This document shows positions 19,414-29,771 of a stretch of DNA of 64,000 bases, piece after piece. Position numbers and translations under genes: made by a program. The notes beneath the pieces are model-generated. The model saw nothing but the letters and a program-made list of their open reading frames with translations, was not told the origin of the DNA and made no database searches. The stretch's first letter is position 1, and each line of letters opens with the position of its first letter. The DNA comes from Leishmania donovani (lineage: Eukaryota > Euglenozoa > Kinetoplastea > Trypanosomatida > Trypanosomatidae), in NCBI RefSeq assembly GCF_000227135.1, contig NC_018247.1, forward strand, positions 97,709 through 161,708, written 5' to 3'.

Positions 19414-21513
19414 ATGCAGCGCCATTGCACGCCAGTACCAGGGCCGCGTGGTGCGCCGTCGCAGAACCCCCGGCGCCCGCCGCAGGCCTCTGCCAAGCCA
19501 CCCGCAAGGCGCGCATCGCGTCGCGGCAGTGCCTCCACGACTTCTGCGCCCGGCGGGATCGAGCTCACGCGGGCCCAGCAAATCGAGGCCAAGGCTGCAC
19601 GCGACGCGGTTGTGGGGGCCATGACGAAGAGCTCCCCGCAAACAGCGAAGAAGTTTGTGGAGTCGATCTCGCTTGATATAGATGTGGAGACAACACGGCA
19701 GCTGCTGTGCAGTAATAAAGGCTTCGTTGCCCTGCCGTCCTCGATTGGAGTCCTCTGCCGTCAGCTGCGGAAGCTGGACTTGTCGGGCAATGACCTCACA
19801 GACCTCAGTCCCCTGGCCACGCTGCAGCACCTCTCTAACCTGAACGTCGCGCACAACGGCCGGCTTGCTTCGCTGAAGGGCTTGTCCGGGACGTGCCTCT
19901 CCGTTCTGAACATCTCCTTCTGCGCGGTGGAGTCGCTGGAAGGGCTCGAGCACACCGCCCTCACCCTGCGCACCCTCATTGCCAACGACAATCGCCTGCA
20001 GTTGCACTCTCCGCTCCTTGCCGATGTCGTGGCGACGGCTGGCGAGGATGCAGTGAAAATGGAAGCTGCACGTGAGCACCTACCTGAGTCCTTGCGCAGG
20101 AGCAGTAGTCACAGCAGTGCAGACCTGCGTGCGGTGGCGCAACGCAACTACGACATTTTTTCCACCTTTCAGCAGTGCGAGACTGTCGTGCTGTCTCGCA
20201 ACACGCACCTCTGCCAGCTCTTTCCGACCTGGGGCGTGGAGCAGGTGGCGACAGAGTGTGGTGAGGTTCCAGGTCGCGCGAGTGCAGCGGCGGATGACGA
20301 GGATAGCGACGACGCGGCCGACGGCGCCTCCACCACCATGCCCGCTGACGACGACGGCGGCGATTCCGCGAGTCGTGGAAAGAAGCGCCGAGCGTCCGCG
20401 GCTGAGCGACATAATCACCGAGGGATTGCTGCACACCCGACGGATCGGTCGGCCTCCAACACCGCTGCAGCCGCTCGCGAACCCTTCGGTGGCTCACCGG
20501 AGATGTCGGCGTACAATCAGCGGCGGCACGCGCTGGCCTTGGCGCACCCCCTCTCTGTGTTTGAGAGGCTGTCACGGCTGAGGAAGCTGTCGCTGAGCGG
20601 CTGTGAGTTGCACTCGTTGCCGGTGCGGTGGTTTCTGCCCATGGTGACGGAGCTGCGGCTAGCACAGAACCACCTCACCTCTCTTCAGCCGGATGGCGTC
20701 ATTTTGCGCTCCCTGCACATCCTCGACATCAGCAACAACCTCTTCGCATCTGTGGCGTCCCTACGCCGGTGCCGCTACCTGGAGCAGCTGAATGTGCGCG
20801 GCAACCCGCTCATCGAGGAGGGTGCCCTGCAGGACAAGGCAGCCGGACTAACCACCGCTGAGCGAATCGCAGACGTGGCAGCGACGACCTCTTCCTCAGG
20901 CACCAGTGCGGTTCCCATCGCGGTGCAGCAGCGTCTCCTTCGCTTGTTCCCCAATATGAAGTTGCTGGACGGACAACCGATGATGACGGCGGGGCAGGTG
21001 CGCGCCGCGTACATGCAGAGGAACGCGCGATCGGCAGCAAAGAGGCAGGACAAGTTGACCGAGAAGGGCCGTAGAGACGGCCCAGACATTTTTGCTAGTC
21101 CGCATGAGGCACGCGATGATGTAGGCGATGCACACGCTGCCTCGGATGATAGCGAGAGAGACAGTAGTTCTGGCGATGCGCCACGCACGGCACCAATGGC
21201 ACGCGCCGTGGCACGATCCCCTGCCCGCAAAGCACGCCGTGCCGACTCTGCCGTCATCGCCGCGGAGGCGGATGAGAAGGACGTCGTCGTCGAGGCTCCC
21301 TTGTCAGTCGTCAAGACTGCGCACGCGCCGATCGTGCGACGGGAGCGCGTGCTGCTGCGTCCTGGAGCCGCCGCTGCTTCAGGTAGTAACGCGGCCGCGG
21401 CGGGGCAGAAGCGAAAGGCTGGCCAGACTCCGACATCACCCGCCGCTGCCGTTTACGGGCAGGCGGCCGTCGCAAAGTTGCTCGAGCAGAGCCGCAGCAG
21501 GAGTGCGTGGTAG
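19414..21513 (+). CDS. Leucine-rich repeat protein (SDS22-like repeats)
   Basis: A 699-residue protein from MQRHCTPVPGPRG. The N-terminus is basic and Pro/Ala-rich. LRR block one (about residues 112-200) has LRKLDLSGNDLTDLSPL, LSNLNVAHNGRL and LRTLIANDNRL. A disordered, acid- and Ala-rich insertion (about 285-365) separates it from block two (about 385-450: LRKLSLSGCELHSLP, VTELRLAQNHLTSL, LHILDISNNLFASV, LEQLNVRGNPL), which ends in an LRR cap (LFPNMKLLDGQ). The repeat type matches SDS22/dynein-regulatory LRR proteins, which act as scaffolds in phosphatase or axonemal complexes. The tail (about 520-699) is disordered and basic. The specific role is unknown. Confidence 0.8.
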   Translation: MQRHCTPVPGPRGAPSQNPRRPPQASAKPPARRASRRGSASTTSAPGGIELTRAQQIEAKAARDAVVGAMTKSSPQTAKKFVESISLDIDVETTRQLLCSNKGFVALPSSIGVLCRQLRKLDLSGNDLTDLSPLATLQHLSNLNVAHNGRLASLKGLSGTCLSVLNISFCAVESLEGLEHTALTLRTLIANDNRLQLHSPLLADVVATAGEDAVKMEAAREHLPESLRRSSSHSSADLRAVAQRNYDIFSTFQQCETVVLSRNTHLCQLFPTWGVEQVATECGEVPGRASAAADDEDSDDAADGASTTMPADDDGGDSASRGKKRRASAAERHNHRGIAAHPTDRSASNTAAAAREPFGGSPEMSAYNQRRHALALAHPLSVFERLSRLRKLSLSGCELHSLPVRWFLPMVTELRLAQNHLTSLQPDGVILRSLHILDISNNLFASVASLRRCRYLEQLNVRGNPLIEEGALQDKAAGLTTAERIADVAATTSSSGTSAVPIAVQQRLLRLFPNMKLLDGQPMMTAGQVRAAYMQRNARSAAKRQDKLTEKGRRDGPDIFASPHEARDDVGDAHAASDDSERDSSSGDAPRTAPMARAVARSPARKARRADSAVIAAEADEKDVVVEAPLSVVKTAHAPIVRRERVLLRPGAAAASGSNAAAAGQKRKAGQTPTSPAAAVYGQAAVAKLLEQSRSRSAW

Positions 21514-22316
21514 AGATGCGTGTGTGCCAGTGTGCGTGTGTATGTGTCCTTGAGTCCGCTGTCGTAGCGACTTGCCCCGCGTGTATAGCCAGTCGTGGTC
21601 ATACACCTTCACCCATGCACGAGCGCGGTAGCCATGAGGTGTACTCCGCCCAGCCTCTCTGGCTCTCCCACTCTCCTCGTTGTGTTAAGCCACCTCCATG
21701 AGCGAGTGACTGCCCCGCATAAGCACCAGCAACGCCACACATGCACGTAGAACTTTGCATCTTCGCATACGCGCCGGTGTGCCGGAGCACGTGGTGCGCC
21801 GACGTGCGCGTGTATGCGCGCTGCGTTGTCTACGTTGCGACCCTCCTTCCCCTGCGTTCTACTCTCCTCTCGCTCTCTCGTTGGCGAGGACATGACGGTT
21901 TGCTGTACATGCCGCTCCCCATTTTCCCGCCACTTCTGTGCTCATTTTCGTGTTGCGTGCATTATCGCGACCCGGCTGCCCACCCCCTGCTGACGGTCAG
22001 GGGCTGCTGCGTGGGTGAGAGATCGACCGACCGACCGACACAGACACACGCTCATACACACGGCAGGAAAGAGCGACACACACACGCCTTGCGACTCACT
22101 TGCACGAAACCGCGTCGCCTACTCGAGAGCGGTTCTTTTCTCCCTCTTTCTCCCGCAAACGGGCGGCCAAGAACACACCATTTCTCGAGCGCAGACAGGG
22201 GCTGTCGCTGCGACTGCCGCGCGCTACAACGACAGCAAAGGTATCCGTCCCCTTTTCTCCCTCTTCTCCACCTACCCCTACTCCGGTTCCAGACCTCCAT
22301 TTGCTGGCGGGCTTTC
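21514..22316 (+). other. Intergenic spacer
   Basis: 803 bases with short CA/GT runs. A clear pyrimidine tract at 22245-22290 ends in TTCCAG just before the next ATG. The open frame running in from 21741 is leader-like, not coding. Confidence 0.4.
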
Positions 22317-23270
22317 ATGTTTGAAGAGGCGCTCCGGCAAGCGCCGCGGGAGGAGCTCGTGGAGCACATTCGACTCCAGCGAGAGCTGATTCACCGTCTT
22401 CACCGGCGCGTCCTCGAGCTGGAGAGCTCCCTGGAGAGCGTGTACACGTGCTCTAACGACGGCGGGGATGCCGCCGGTGCCGATGGGCAGTCAGCAGCAC
22501 CGTCTGAGCGGCAGCGCGCCGTCCTTTCCAGCAACCTTCGCCATGGCCCGTCGCCTCCGATAGTCCAACAGAGCGTACACGGAGTTTCTGGCGGCGCGCC
22601 GCCGGCAAAGGCGAGGACGTACCCCCTCGCGACGTTTTGCGAGACGCCACTGGGCTTCAGCGAACGCTGGAGCACCGATAATGATGAGGCGGCGGCGGCT
22701 CCGGAGCCGCGCTGTCGACCCCCACGCCCGCACATCGAAGAGAAGGCGCCCGTCGCCTTTGCGCGCTTGTCTTCTTCACTGCAGCGGCAAACGGGTGAGC
22801 CTGCGGCGATGGCGACGTCCGCCAATGGCACTGATACTGCTCCTGAGCCGTTTTCTGCGGCTGCTATCTCCACTGGGCTCACTTCATCTTCGGTAGACCA
22901 CCCCACGGTGTTGGAGGGGATCAAGGAGATCAATTACGTGCTTGCCGCCCACCGGGCCGGTCGTCCAGCCCTGCCGCTACCGGTGGTAGAGGAACTGGAG
23001 GATATTCGTACGAGGCTGCTGCAGGGTTTCAAGCAGACGCACAGTATGGGTGACAGAGACAACGGAACGGCACACGAGGCGGCGACGGCACGTCAGGCCT
23101 ACGGTGCACTGCCAAGGGGCGAGGAAATAATGCTTAACGCGGGCCCATCGGATCTCTTGTTCGAGCGCCGTGCGGATAACTTCCGCGCCGCAACTCACGT
23201 GTGCCCACGCTGGGTCTCGCCAGACTCGTCGAGGGTCGTGTACGGCACATCACCACGTCGTCACCAGTAG
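22317..23270 (+). CDS. Hypothetical coiled-coil protein
   Basis: A 317-residue protein beginning MFEEALRQAPREELVEHI. The first ATG after a strong splice acceptor (TTCCAG near 22291) fixes the start. Residues 5-42 form a leucine-heptad coiled coil (LVEHIRLQRELIHRLHRRV). The rest is mostly disordered and Ser/Ala/Pro-rich, with a more ordered helical stretch near residues 200-245 (VLEGIKEINYVLAAHRAG). I recognise no domain. A structural or cytoskeletal role is possible but unproven. Confidence 0.65.
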   Translation: MFEEALRQAPREELVEHIRLQRELIHRLHRRVLELESSLESVYTCSNDGGDAAGADGQSAAPSERQRAVLSSNLRHGPSPPIVQQSVHGVSGGAPPAKARTYPLATFCETPLGFSERWSTDNDEAAAAPEPRCRPPRPHIEEKAPVAFARLSSSLQRQTGEPAAMATSANGTDTAPEPFSAAAISTGLTSSSVDHPTVLEGIKEINYVLAAHRAGRPALPLPVVEELEDIRTRLLQGFKQTHSMGDRDNGTAHEAATARQAYGALPRGEEIMLNAGPSDLLFERRADNFRAATHVCPRWVSPDSSRVVYGTSPRRHQ

Positions 23271-24203
23271 CGTTGCACAGGGAGGGGAAGGAGAAGGGTC
23301 GACAAGACGCCGTTCGAGGCTGCTCATCAGCCCACGTGCGGCTCATGTGGCCGTCCTCCTCCCTCTCTCGCCCTGGCCACCGTTCCAAGAGGACAGAGAC
23401 GCACGTCGGCTCCGGTATGCTGCCGCCGTTAGAGGCTCTTCGTGCGCATCCATGTGTTTACCCTTTCAGCAAAAACGTGCATGAAAGAAGTCGCTCGCGC
23501 TCGGGTGGGCGGAGTGCGGATACACAACAACGAACTGGGAACGAAAACAAGGCATGAACTGACGCCGCGCCTTTGCCCCCCATCTCGCCACTGCTAGGCA
23601 ATGCCTGGATCGATGCCGTGAACGCCGCATTGGTGCGGGTGGACTCTGCGACGCGTGTCTCTGGTTGGGGCACCGCGAAGGATATTGCTCACTAGGCGCA
23701 CACACAGATACAGACACATGCGCATGCACTCTCGGAGAGGGTGTTGCTCCGCATACCTGCCTTGCAAGAATTTTGAAGAGGCTATCACTCTCTACTTTCG
23801 TCTACTCTCTCCGCATGTCTCATGTACCCCCCCCCCACTTATTCCCTTCTTATTCACCAGTAAACACACCCACACGCACGCACCAGCTCTCCCGGGTACT
23901 CGGTGCCGTTTTTCGTTCCCCCCCCCCTCCCCCGCCGTGTCCGAGAGAGGGCGCACAACCGTCTTCAGCAGGTCACGTGTTGGGATTGACGGCCACACAC
24001 GCACGTAGGCGTCTTTACTCGTGTGTGCGTGTGAATACTGCAGGACGTTGATTGCATTGAAAAATAGCGCGCGCCTGATTTGTGCACGGCGGCGGACGGG
24101 GGGCGAGCAGCGCAAAGTCGCGCCTCGACGAGTCCCTGCCGGCGCCCCCTCCACCCTCCTTCTCCTTATTCAGTCCCGCTTGTCGGTGCTCTAATCTCAG
24201 CGA
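23271..24203 (+). other. Intergenic spacer
   Basis: 933 bases. Poly-C runs lie near 23828 and 23920, and CA repeats lie between. The final pyrimidine tract ends in CTCAG three bases before the next ATG. No gene is seen. Confidence 0.4.
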
Positions 24204-25373
24204 ATGCAGTTTGTGTTTGTTGTCAAGGGCCAGAGCTCGAGGGTGCCGCAGGCGCTGCCCCCCGACCGACTCTTTATCGCAGCATCTCGAGAGACGGCCC
24301 ACCGCTCTCGCCATGTGCGGGCCTGGGGAGCAAAGAAATACAGCGCTGTCGTCCCCGCGGTAGGCGCGCCGCTGCAGATATCGGGCTCTCGACTGAGAGA
24401 TCTCTGCTGGAGGGAGTCGCCTCTGTCCTCCACACTGTCGCTGGAAAAGGACGATCTCACGTTTAACTGCGTGATGGTGCAGACATCATACGCTGGTCGT
24501 GCCGCCGACGCAGATCATGAGCCGGTGCCGCTGCGCGTGATCGCCGCTGACGCTCTCGAGCACATCTTCTTCAACGTCAACGAGGATCTCTTGCAAGATG
24601 GTCACCTGGTTGTCTTCACGTATGCAGAGAATCTCCTGCACGTGGGTATCGACGCTGACATCTGGGCAGAGGCCCGAGTGGCGGCGCCCGGGGCCCGCAC
24701 AGGCGTCGCTGTCGGTGCTGACGGTGGCACTGGGGACTGTGGCAATGCCGGCGGCCGTGCAGCTGAGGGAGCCGCCAAAGAGGGCCCTTCTCTCAACACT
24801 GACGGCGCCGCCGAATCGGAGTTCGCCAGACGGCGGCGCCGTGTCGACCTTATGTGGGGTGAGGAAGAACCCGGTCGGTCGTCCCGCCGCCTCGACTCGC
24901 CTCACTCACTGCTGAATAAGGAAGGGGTGTTGGCTGTCGTGCCGTCTGCTGTGAGCGGCGACGACATCAAGGAGCTGAATGAGCTCATCGACGAAGGCAA
25001 ATTGGCGAACCTCGACGCGAGGCTGACGGACTTCTTCTGTTGTCAGTGCTATCATCTGCCGCTGCTGACGCTCACCATGTCGTGCTGTGGGGCGGTGCTA
25101 TGTCAGTGCTGCGCACCGACGCCGCCGACGGTGGAAGGAGTGTCAGCGGCGGATCACGCGTGTCCCGTCTGCGGGGAAGAGCCACTGGATCCCCCGCTAA
25201 GCCACTTGGAGCGTGATGTGAAGGTGGCCAAACTGGTAAAGGAGCTGAAGGTGCTCTACTTGCCTCAGCTGCACGCACTTCGTGACTCACGACAGGCCTC
25301 GGCGGAACCGACGAAGCCTTCACCGCCGCCTTTTCTGCTGCCCAACACACCGGTTCTTGGATCGCCGCGTTGA
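24204..25373 (+). CDS. RING-type zinc-finger protein, possible E3 ligase
   Basis: A 389-residue protein. The ATG lies three bases after a candidate splice acceptor, so the start is well supported. The C-terminal part (about residues 277-335) carries a compact RING: FFCCQCYHLPL, MSCCGAVLCQCC and HACPVCGEEP, followed by a helix. The CCGA...C..C...CP.C pattern resembles the RING/U-box of RBBP6/Mpe1, a subunit of the mRNA 3'-end cleavage factor, and the N-terminal FVFVVKGQSSRVP could be a diverged DWNN-like ubiquitin fold. That second point is weak. The middle (about 150-230) is Gly/Ala-rich. It may act as an E3 ubiquitin ligase; the Mpe1 link is a hypothesis. Confidence 0.7.
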   Translation: MQFVFVVKGQSSRVPQALPPDRLFIAASRETAHRSRHVRAWGAKKYSAVVPAVGAPLQISGSRLRDLCWRESPLSSTLSLEKDDLTFNCVMVQTSYAGRAADADHEPVPLRVIAADALEHIFFNVNEDLLQDGHLVVFTYAENLLHVGIDADIWAEARVAAPGARTGVAVGADGGTGDCGNAGGRAAEGAAKEGPSLNTDGAAESEFARRRRRVDLMWGEEEPGRSSRRLDSPHSLLNKEGVLAVVPSAVSGDDIKELNELIDEGKLANLDARLTDFFCCQCYHLPLLTLTMSCCGAVLCQCCAPTPPTVEGVSAADHACPVCGEEPLDPPLSHLERDVKVAKLVKELKVLYLPQLHALRDSRQASAEPTKPSPPPFLLPNTPVLGSPR

Positions 25374-25764
25374 GCACGAGTCGGCTGGAGTTGTCGCGGA
25401 AGGGGAGCTCGGCATATAGGCCAACTTATACACAGACGTATCATTGCTGCGGGTAGACATAAACAGGAGTCAGCCCTTTTTTCTACAGGTGCATCCCGTG
25501 CGGCAGAGTCTAATTTCGTATGACTCCTCCGCTGCTTGCCTCACACCACCTGTTTCCGCGTGGACGCTGTCTACGGTGCATCCTGCAGCCACATCCGGCG
25601 GAGGTCGATCATGCGCTCCAGCCAAAAACGCGTACGACGCGCAGGCACAGCCACGCACGCTGCATCCAACTCACATGGCCCGTTGACTAATTTCCAACCT
25701 GTGCGCACCTCATGCCTGCAACCCCTCTTTCTTTTCACACTAGCGACAGGGGGCATCTTCGCGT
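25374..25764 (+). other. Intergenic spacer
   Basis: 391 bases without a gene, leading into a SIDER2-like element. Confidence 0.35.
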
Positions 25765-26263
25765 GCTGACGGGCTCAAGCACCCACGGCGCAAGTGGGGC
25801 TCAGATCGATGCAGCACTGCGAATGTCGGTGGTGATTCCCAGCATGGCGTGGCGTCAGAGCGAGTCGCGACAGTGCAGACGTGTGCGCCATCCATGGGAT
25901 GGGCAATGCGCCAGCCTGACCCGCACCTACCTCACCAGGCCCTCACACTGCCCTGCCGGTGGGGTGGTGGGGAGCCTGGGCCACCCCGATGGCGGCACCG
26001 CGTGGCGACCGGCACAATGGGAGCGGCTGTGCGGCGACCTGCGAGGCGGGGATGGTGGGCGGAGTCTGAGTCCGAGGCGATGCTCCGATGAATGAGTAGG
26101 CGCATCGCTGTAACGTGTGTGTGTGTGTGTGCGCGTGTTCGGCTGCTTCGCACGACGCGGATGGGGGCCTGTGACAGGGCTGGTGTGTGTGTGTGTGTGG
26201 TGTGCGTGTGGTGGTGGGGAGGTGCAGCTTAGTTTGGCCTCATGCTCTATGGCCGGAGTACTG
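25765..26263 (+). mobile_element. SIDER2-like retroposon, 5'-divergent copy
   Basis: The 3' 400 bases match the other copies closely. The 5' part differs: it contains TGGTGATTCCCAGCATGG, absent from the others, and lacks their CACCGCTCAG start. One GTGTGCGTGTG unit is missing from the GT-rich part. It ends about 280 bases before the ECO1 start, so it lies in the spacer after the RING-protein gene. Confidence 0.6.
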
Positions 26264-26441
26264 AACTTGAAGAACTCCTTCCCTTCTCTCCACTGCTGTG
26301 ACACTGACGCGTACGCAAGTTGCCGTTTCCATCGCGCCCTGTCTATCTAACCCCCTTGTCTCTCTGTCCCATACGCTTTTTTTTACGGTGGATGCGGCTC
26401 ACAGATGGCTCCTCGCTCCACCTTTGACGCTGTCTGAGCGT
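26238..26441 (+). repeat. 204-base block identical to 9121-9324
   Basis: The element end and right flank. Here the block continues without a gap into the ECO1 5' leader, so this is the natural location. Confidence 0.9.
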
Positions 26442-26545
26442 GCGGTAACGGTGTGCTAGCGACAACTCTCTCGTCAGCGCATGTGCTCACGCCTTCTGTT
26501 CACTGTATTTGACACAGCATCGCCCGCGCGCCGACGTCGCTCCGA

Positions 26546-27472
26546 ATGCCGGCACAAGTGCAGTTCACAGACCTGGACTCAGACGCACACACGCTTCCTT
26601 CGACGTGGCGCAGCCTTGCAGATATCAAAAAACACGTATTTAGTCCGGGGTACGTTGTGGAGGGGGAGGCCGGCTGCTGCACCGGTGTGGCGGAGTCTGC
26701 CAGGCCACTCCTCGCTGCTGCCACTATTGTTCTTTACGACTTCTTCGCTGAGAGGGTATGCCGAAAGCGAAGTCGAGGCAAGGGGGCACCTGCTGCATGC
26801 GCAGGCTGCGATGACAGCGCGCCAGGCGGACACCGAAAAAAGAAAACAGTGCGACATAGCTGCTGTAGTGCGACCTTGCGCAGCGCGGTCTTGGCGGTGC
26901 TGCACACCGCCCACGAATCCATCGGGAGCCCCGAGGCCGTCAGCCACGGTGGCTGTGTGGTGATTGTGCACGTCAAAGCCACAAGAGAAGACGTGAGATG
27001 CGCATCACCAAAAACAGCAAGCCGCGTGCCCGTGTGGCTTGTGGACGGAGTGTGCGTAGCAGAAGACGTTCCTCGAGCTTATCGAGCGGTGTGGACGAGC
27101 CCAGCGATCTCATCGGAGCCACCGATGCACTCGACCACTGAGGATAACACTACAGTTGCTGCTGCCCTAGGCACTTCCGACTCTTCTTCTTGCCTCGTGA
27201 CGGTGGAAGGTCAGCTGCGGGCGCAGGTGACACGCGTTGGCGACAGTTGGTGCACCGGAACTCCTTTGTGTGGTGTACGGCTCATGTGGGTGTCACCGGC
27301 GTCACGCGGACGTGGGGTGGCCTATTCGATGATTGAACGGGCCCGGCATGCTGTGTGCTACGGATTCGTGGTGCCACCGGAGCACGTCGCCTTCAGTGAG
27401 CCCACGGCGATGGGCAGTGCCTTTGCTCGCCGGTACCAAGCGCGACAAGACTTCCTAGTGTACCATTACTGA
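26546..27472 (+). CDS. ECO1: Eco1/ESCO-type sister chromatid cohesion N-acetyltransferase
   Basis: A 308-residue protein, started at an ATG downstream of a candidate acceptor (TTGACACAG near 26518). The last 75 residues match the GNAT core of Eco1/ESCO closely in pattern: CGVRLMWVSPASRGRGVAY contains the R-x-x-G-x-G/A acetyl-CoA loop (RGRGVA), followed by VAFSEPTAMGSAFARRY and the ending FLVYHY, equivalent to the AFSDPT...FLVYN ending of ESCO proteins. This enzyme acetylates the SMC3 head during S phase to lock cohesin on sister chromatids. I do not see the C2H2 zinc finger that normally precedes the acetyltransferase domain; the N-terminal 150 residues are diverged. A SIDER2-like element lies about 280 bases upstream. 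Confidence 0.85.
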   Translation: MPAQVQFTDLDSDAHTLPSTWRSLADIKKHVFSPGYVVEGEAGCCTGVAESARPLLAAATIVLYDFFAERVCRKRSRGKGAPAACAGCDDSAPGGHRKKKTVRHSCCSATLRSAVLAVLHTAHESIGSPEAVSHGGCVVIVHVKATREDVRCASPKTASRVPVWLVDGVCVAEDVPRAYRAVWTSPAISSEPPMHSTTEDNTTVAAALGTSDSSSCLVTVEGQLRAQVTRVGDSWCTGTPLCGVRLMWVSPASRGRGVAYSMIERARHAVCYGFVVPPEHVAFSEPTAMGSAFARRYQARQDFLVYHY

Positions 27473-28220
27473 GCGTTCTCTGCTCTGCACGTCGTCGTCT
27501 CTCTCCGGAAGAGCGCACGCGCACAACTCCGTGACGTCCTTTAAACCGCAAAGAAGAGCACAAACGAACAAGCGCCCACCTCGGTTTGAACGAGCGCACT
27601 TGAGCGCGACATCCTCACGGCACCACTGCGCCGCCTGCAGCAATTACTCATGGTTTACTGCCGTTCGGCATTGCCCCTCATCATAAAACATGTTTCGCGT
27701 ATACGTCTGAGCTATAGGGAGGCGGAGCGATTCCTGTCTCTCGTTGCCCCGCATGCTCCGTGAGACCCCTTCTTCCTATCGCTCTACTGCTGCTGACCGG
27801 AGTACCCAGTGCGCTCAGCCCTGCCATCACTCCCTCATCTGCGTCCTTCACGTAGGCCCTCCTTAATTTCTTCCTGTCAATGGCTTTCTCGCTCACTCGC
27901 TCCCTAATAGAGGCGGGCTGCCGATGTACTTCACGTGGACCGCCTTCCCCTTTGCCCCGCCTCCAATCAGGTGCACCACTACACACGTGCAAGATCATTC
28001 CTGACGCTTTCTCACAAACTCAGAGGCAGCACTTGTCGATGAAGTTTCCCATCATTCTCTCCTCTAACCACAAATACGCGACTGAATGTGAACTCACGTC
28101 GGTCTCCAACGAGAAACAGACAGCCTTCTGCGCAGCGTCGATCCTTCGACGTCTGCTCCGCTTTTCTGAAGTCGACAAGCGGCGCAAATATGTAACACAT
28201 ACTTGCATACGTAGGTAAGT
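27473..28220 (+). other. Intergenic spacer before the tandem array
   Basis: 748 bases with no recognisable gene, leading directly into the first repeat unit. Confidence 0.35.
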
Positions 28221-28550
28221 GCAGGCACCCCTCGACGCATGTGTGCGCGTGTGATGATACACCAAAGCAGGGAATCTCTTGTCGAGCGCCGGCGCGCGTC
28301 GCCGGCGTGGTGACATGACACACTTTGAGTAACCGAATCCATTCATTGAATTGCCTGACCCGTGCGTGTGTGTGTGCGTGTCGGACGCATGCGTGTGCTC
28401 CCACCCCGCCCCCAAATGACGAATGTGGCATCTCTCCACGGACACCGCATTCGCACTGCGGTGCGTGACATCACTGTTGCCTTCGAACCTAATACCAGGG
28501 CCGATGCGGGCGTGGGTGTGGGTGTGCAGCTGAAGAGTGCCCGGACGTGT

Positions 28551-28651
28551 GCGACTGCGTGATGAGCTATAGGTCTACGACGAACAACTCGTCTGATCAC
28601 CCTTGTTGATGACCCCACACACCTTTTGCTTCCTCACTGACTGGCAGTCGC
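28551..28651 (+). ncRNA. Candidate C/D box snoRNA, copy 1
   Basis: The layout is complete: an 8-base 5' stem arm GCGACTGC (28551-28558), C box GTGATGA (28559-28565), D' box CTGA (28593-28596), C' box TTGATGA (28606-28612), D box CTGA (28637-28640) and the complementary 3' arm GCAGTCGC (28644-28651). Spacings of 27 (C to D'), 9 (D' to C') and 24 (C' to D) fit the class. Three bases (CTG) separate the D box from the stem, a small flaw. C/D snoRNAs guide 2'-O-methylation of rRNA; in trypanosomatids they come in tandemly repeated clusters cut from polycistronic RNA, as here. The rRNA targets could not be checked. Confidence 0.5.
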
Positions 28652-29670
28652 GGCCGCTGTGTGCTTGCGCGCGTGGACGACGGAGCGCGGGGCAAGGCGG
28701 TGTGGAGCACGTGCGCACATGGAGATGCTGTGNNNNNNNNNNNNNNNNNNNNNNNNNNNNNNNNNNNNNNNNNNNNNNNNNNNNNNNNNNNNNNNNNNNN
28801 NNNNNNNNNNNNNNNNNNNNNNNNNNNNNNNGAGATGCTGTGTGCGTTGCCGTCTTCGCACTTCCTCAGCCCCCTTCTCGCCTCCCTGCTGCTGCTGCTG
28901 CGCCGCTCTGGCGGTGCGCGCTGCGCAGATGCGCCTCCGGTCGTTTCCGCAGTTGTCGGCTCTTGCTCTCTATCGGCGGCACATGATTCGACACTTGGAT
29001 GAACTTGTCCTCCGCAGAGTGCCGCTGCTGCTCTCTGAAGAGGCGCGGCGTGCACGAGGCTGCATGAAAACATCCTGATGACCGTGCCTGCGTGTGTGCG
29101 CCTTACGCAAATGCGTAGCGGCGCTGCCACTGCCGCTCTCTGCGTGTCTGTGTTGGTGCGCCCGCCCCTCCCGCCTTCGCATGCCGCCGCAGGATTACCA
29201 CACCAACGAGTTTCTGATGTAATGAGTCCGAGCCCTTCCGCGGCGACGAGTCGATAACGCTGTCAACTGTGCAATGAGGCGCTGCGTGGTGGGCGCTGTG
29301 GGCGTGTGCGTCTGTGCTGTGTGGGCCGAAGTGGTGCGCATGCAGGCACCCCTCGACGCATGTGTGCGCGTGTGATGATACACCAAAGCAGGGAATCTCT
29401 TGTCGAGCGCCGGCGCGCGTCGCCGGCGTGGTGACATGACACACTTTGAGTAACCGAATCCATTCATTGAATTGCCTGACCCGTGCGTGTGTGTGTGCGT
29501 GTCGGACGCATGCGTGTGCTCCCACCCCCCCCCAAATGACGAATGTGGCATCTCTCCACGGACACCGCATTCGCACTGCGGTGCGTGACATCACTGTTGC
29601 CTTCGAACCTAATACCAGGGCCGATGCGGGCGTGGGTGTGGGTGTGCAGCTGAAGAGTGCCCGGACGTGT

Positions 29671-29771
29671 GCGACTGCGTGATGAGCTATAGGTCTACGA
29701 CGAACAACTCGTCTGATCACCCTTGTTGATGACCCCACACACCTTTTGCTTCCTCACTGACTGGCAGTCGC
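29671..29771 (+). ncRNA. Candidate C/D box snoRNA, copy 2
   Basis: The same 101-base structure in repeat unit 2, with all boxes and both stem arms identical to copy 1. Confidence 0.5.

Noticed and set aside
28253..28360. Second C/D snoRNA candidate with GTGATGA at the start of each array unit
   Set aside because: No terminal stem and no D box at a suitable distance; a GC-rich hairpin fills the expected guide region.
29103..29738. Minus-strand open frame of 211 codons in the tandem array, partly repeated at 30113-30562
   Set aside because: It is opposite to the polycistron, rich in His, Arg, Thr and Pro from CA/GC-rich DNA, shows no domain, and its frame changes between copies with the C-run length.
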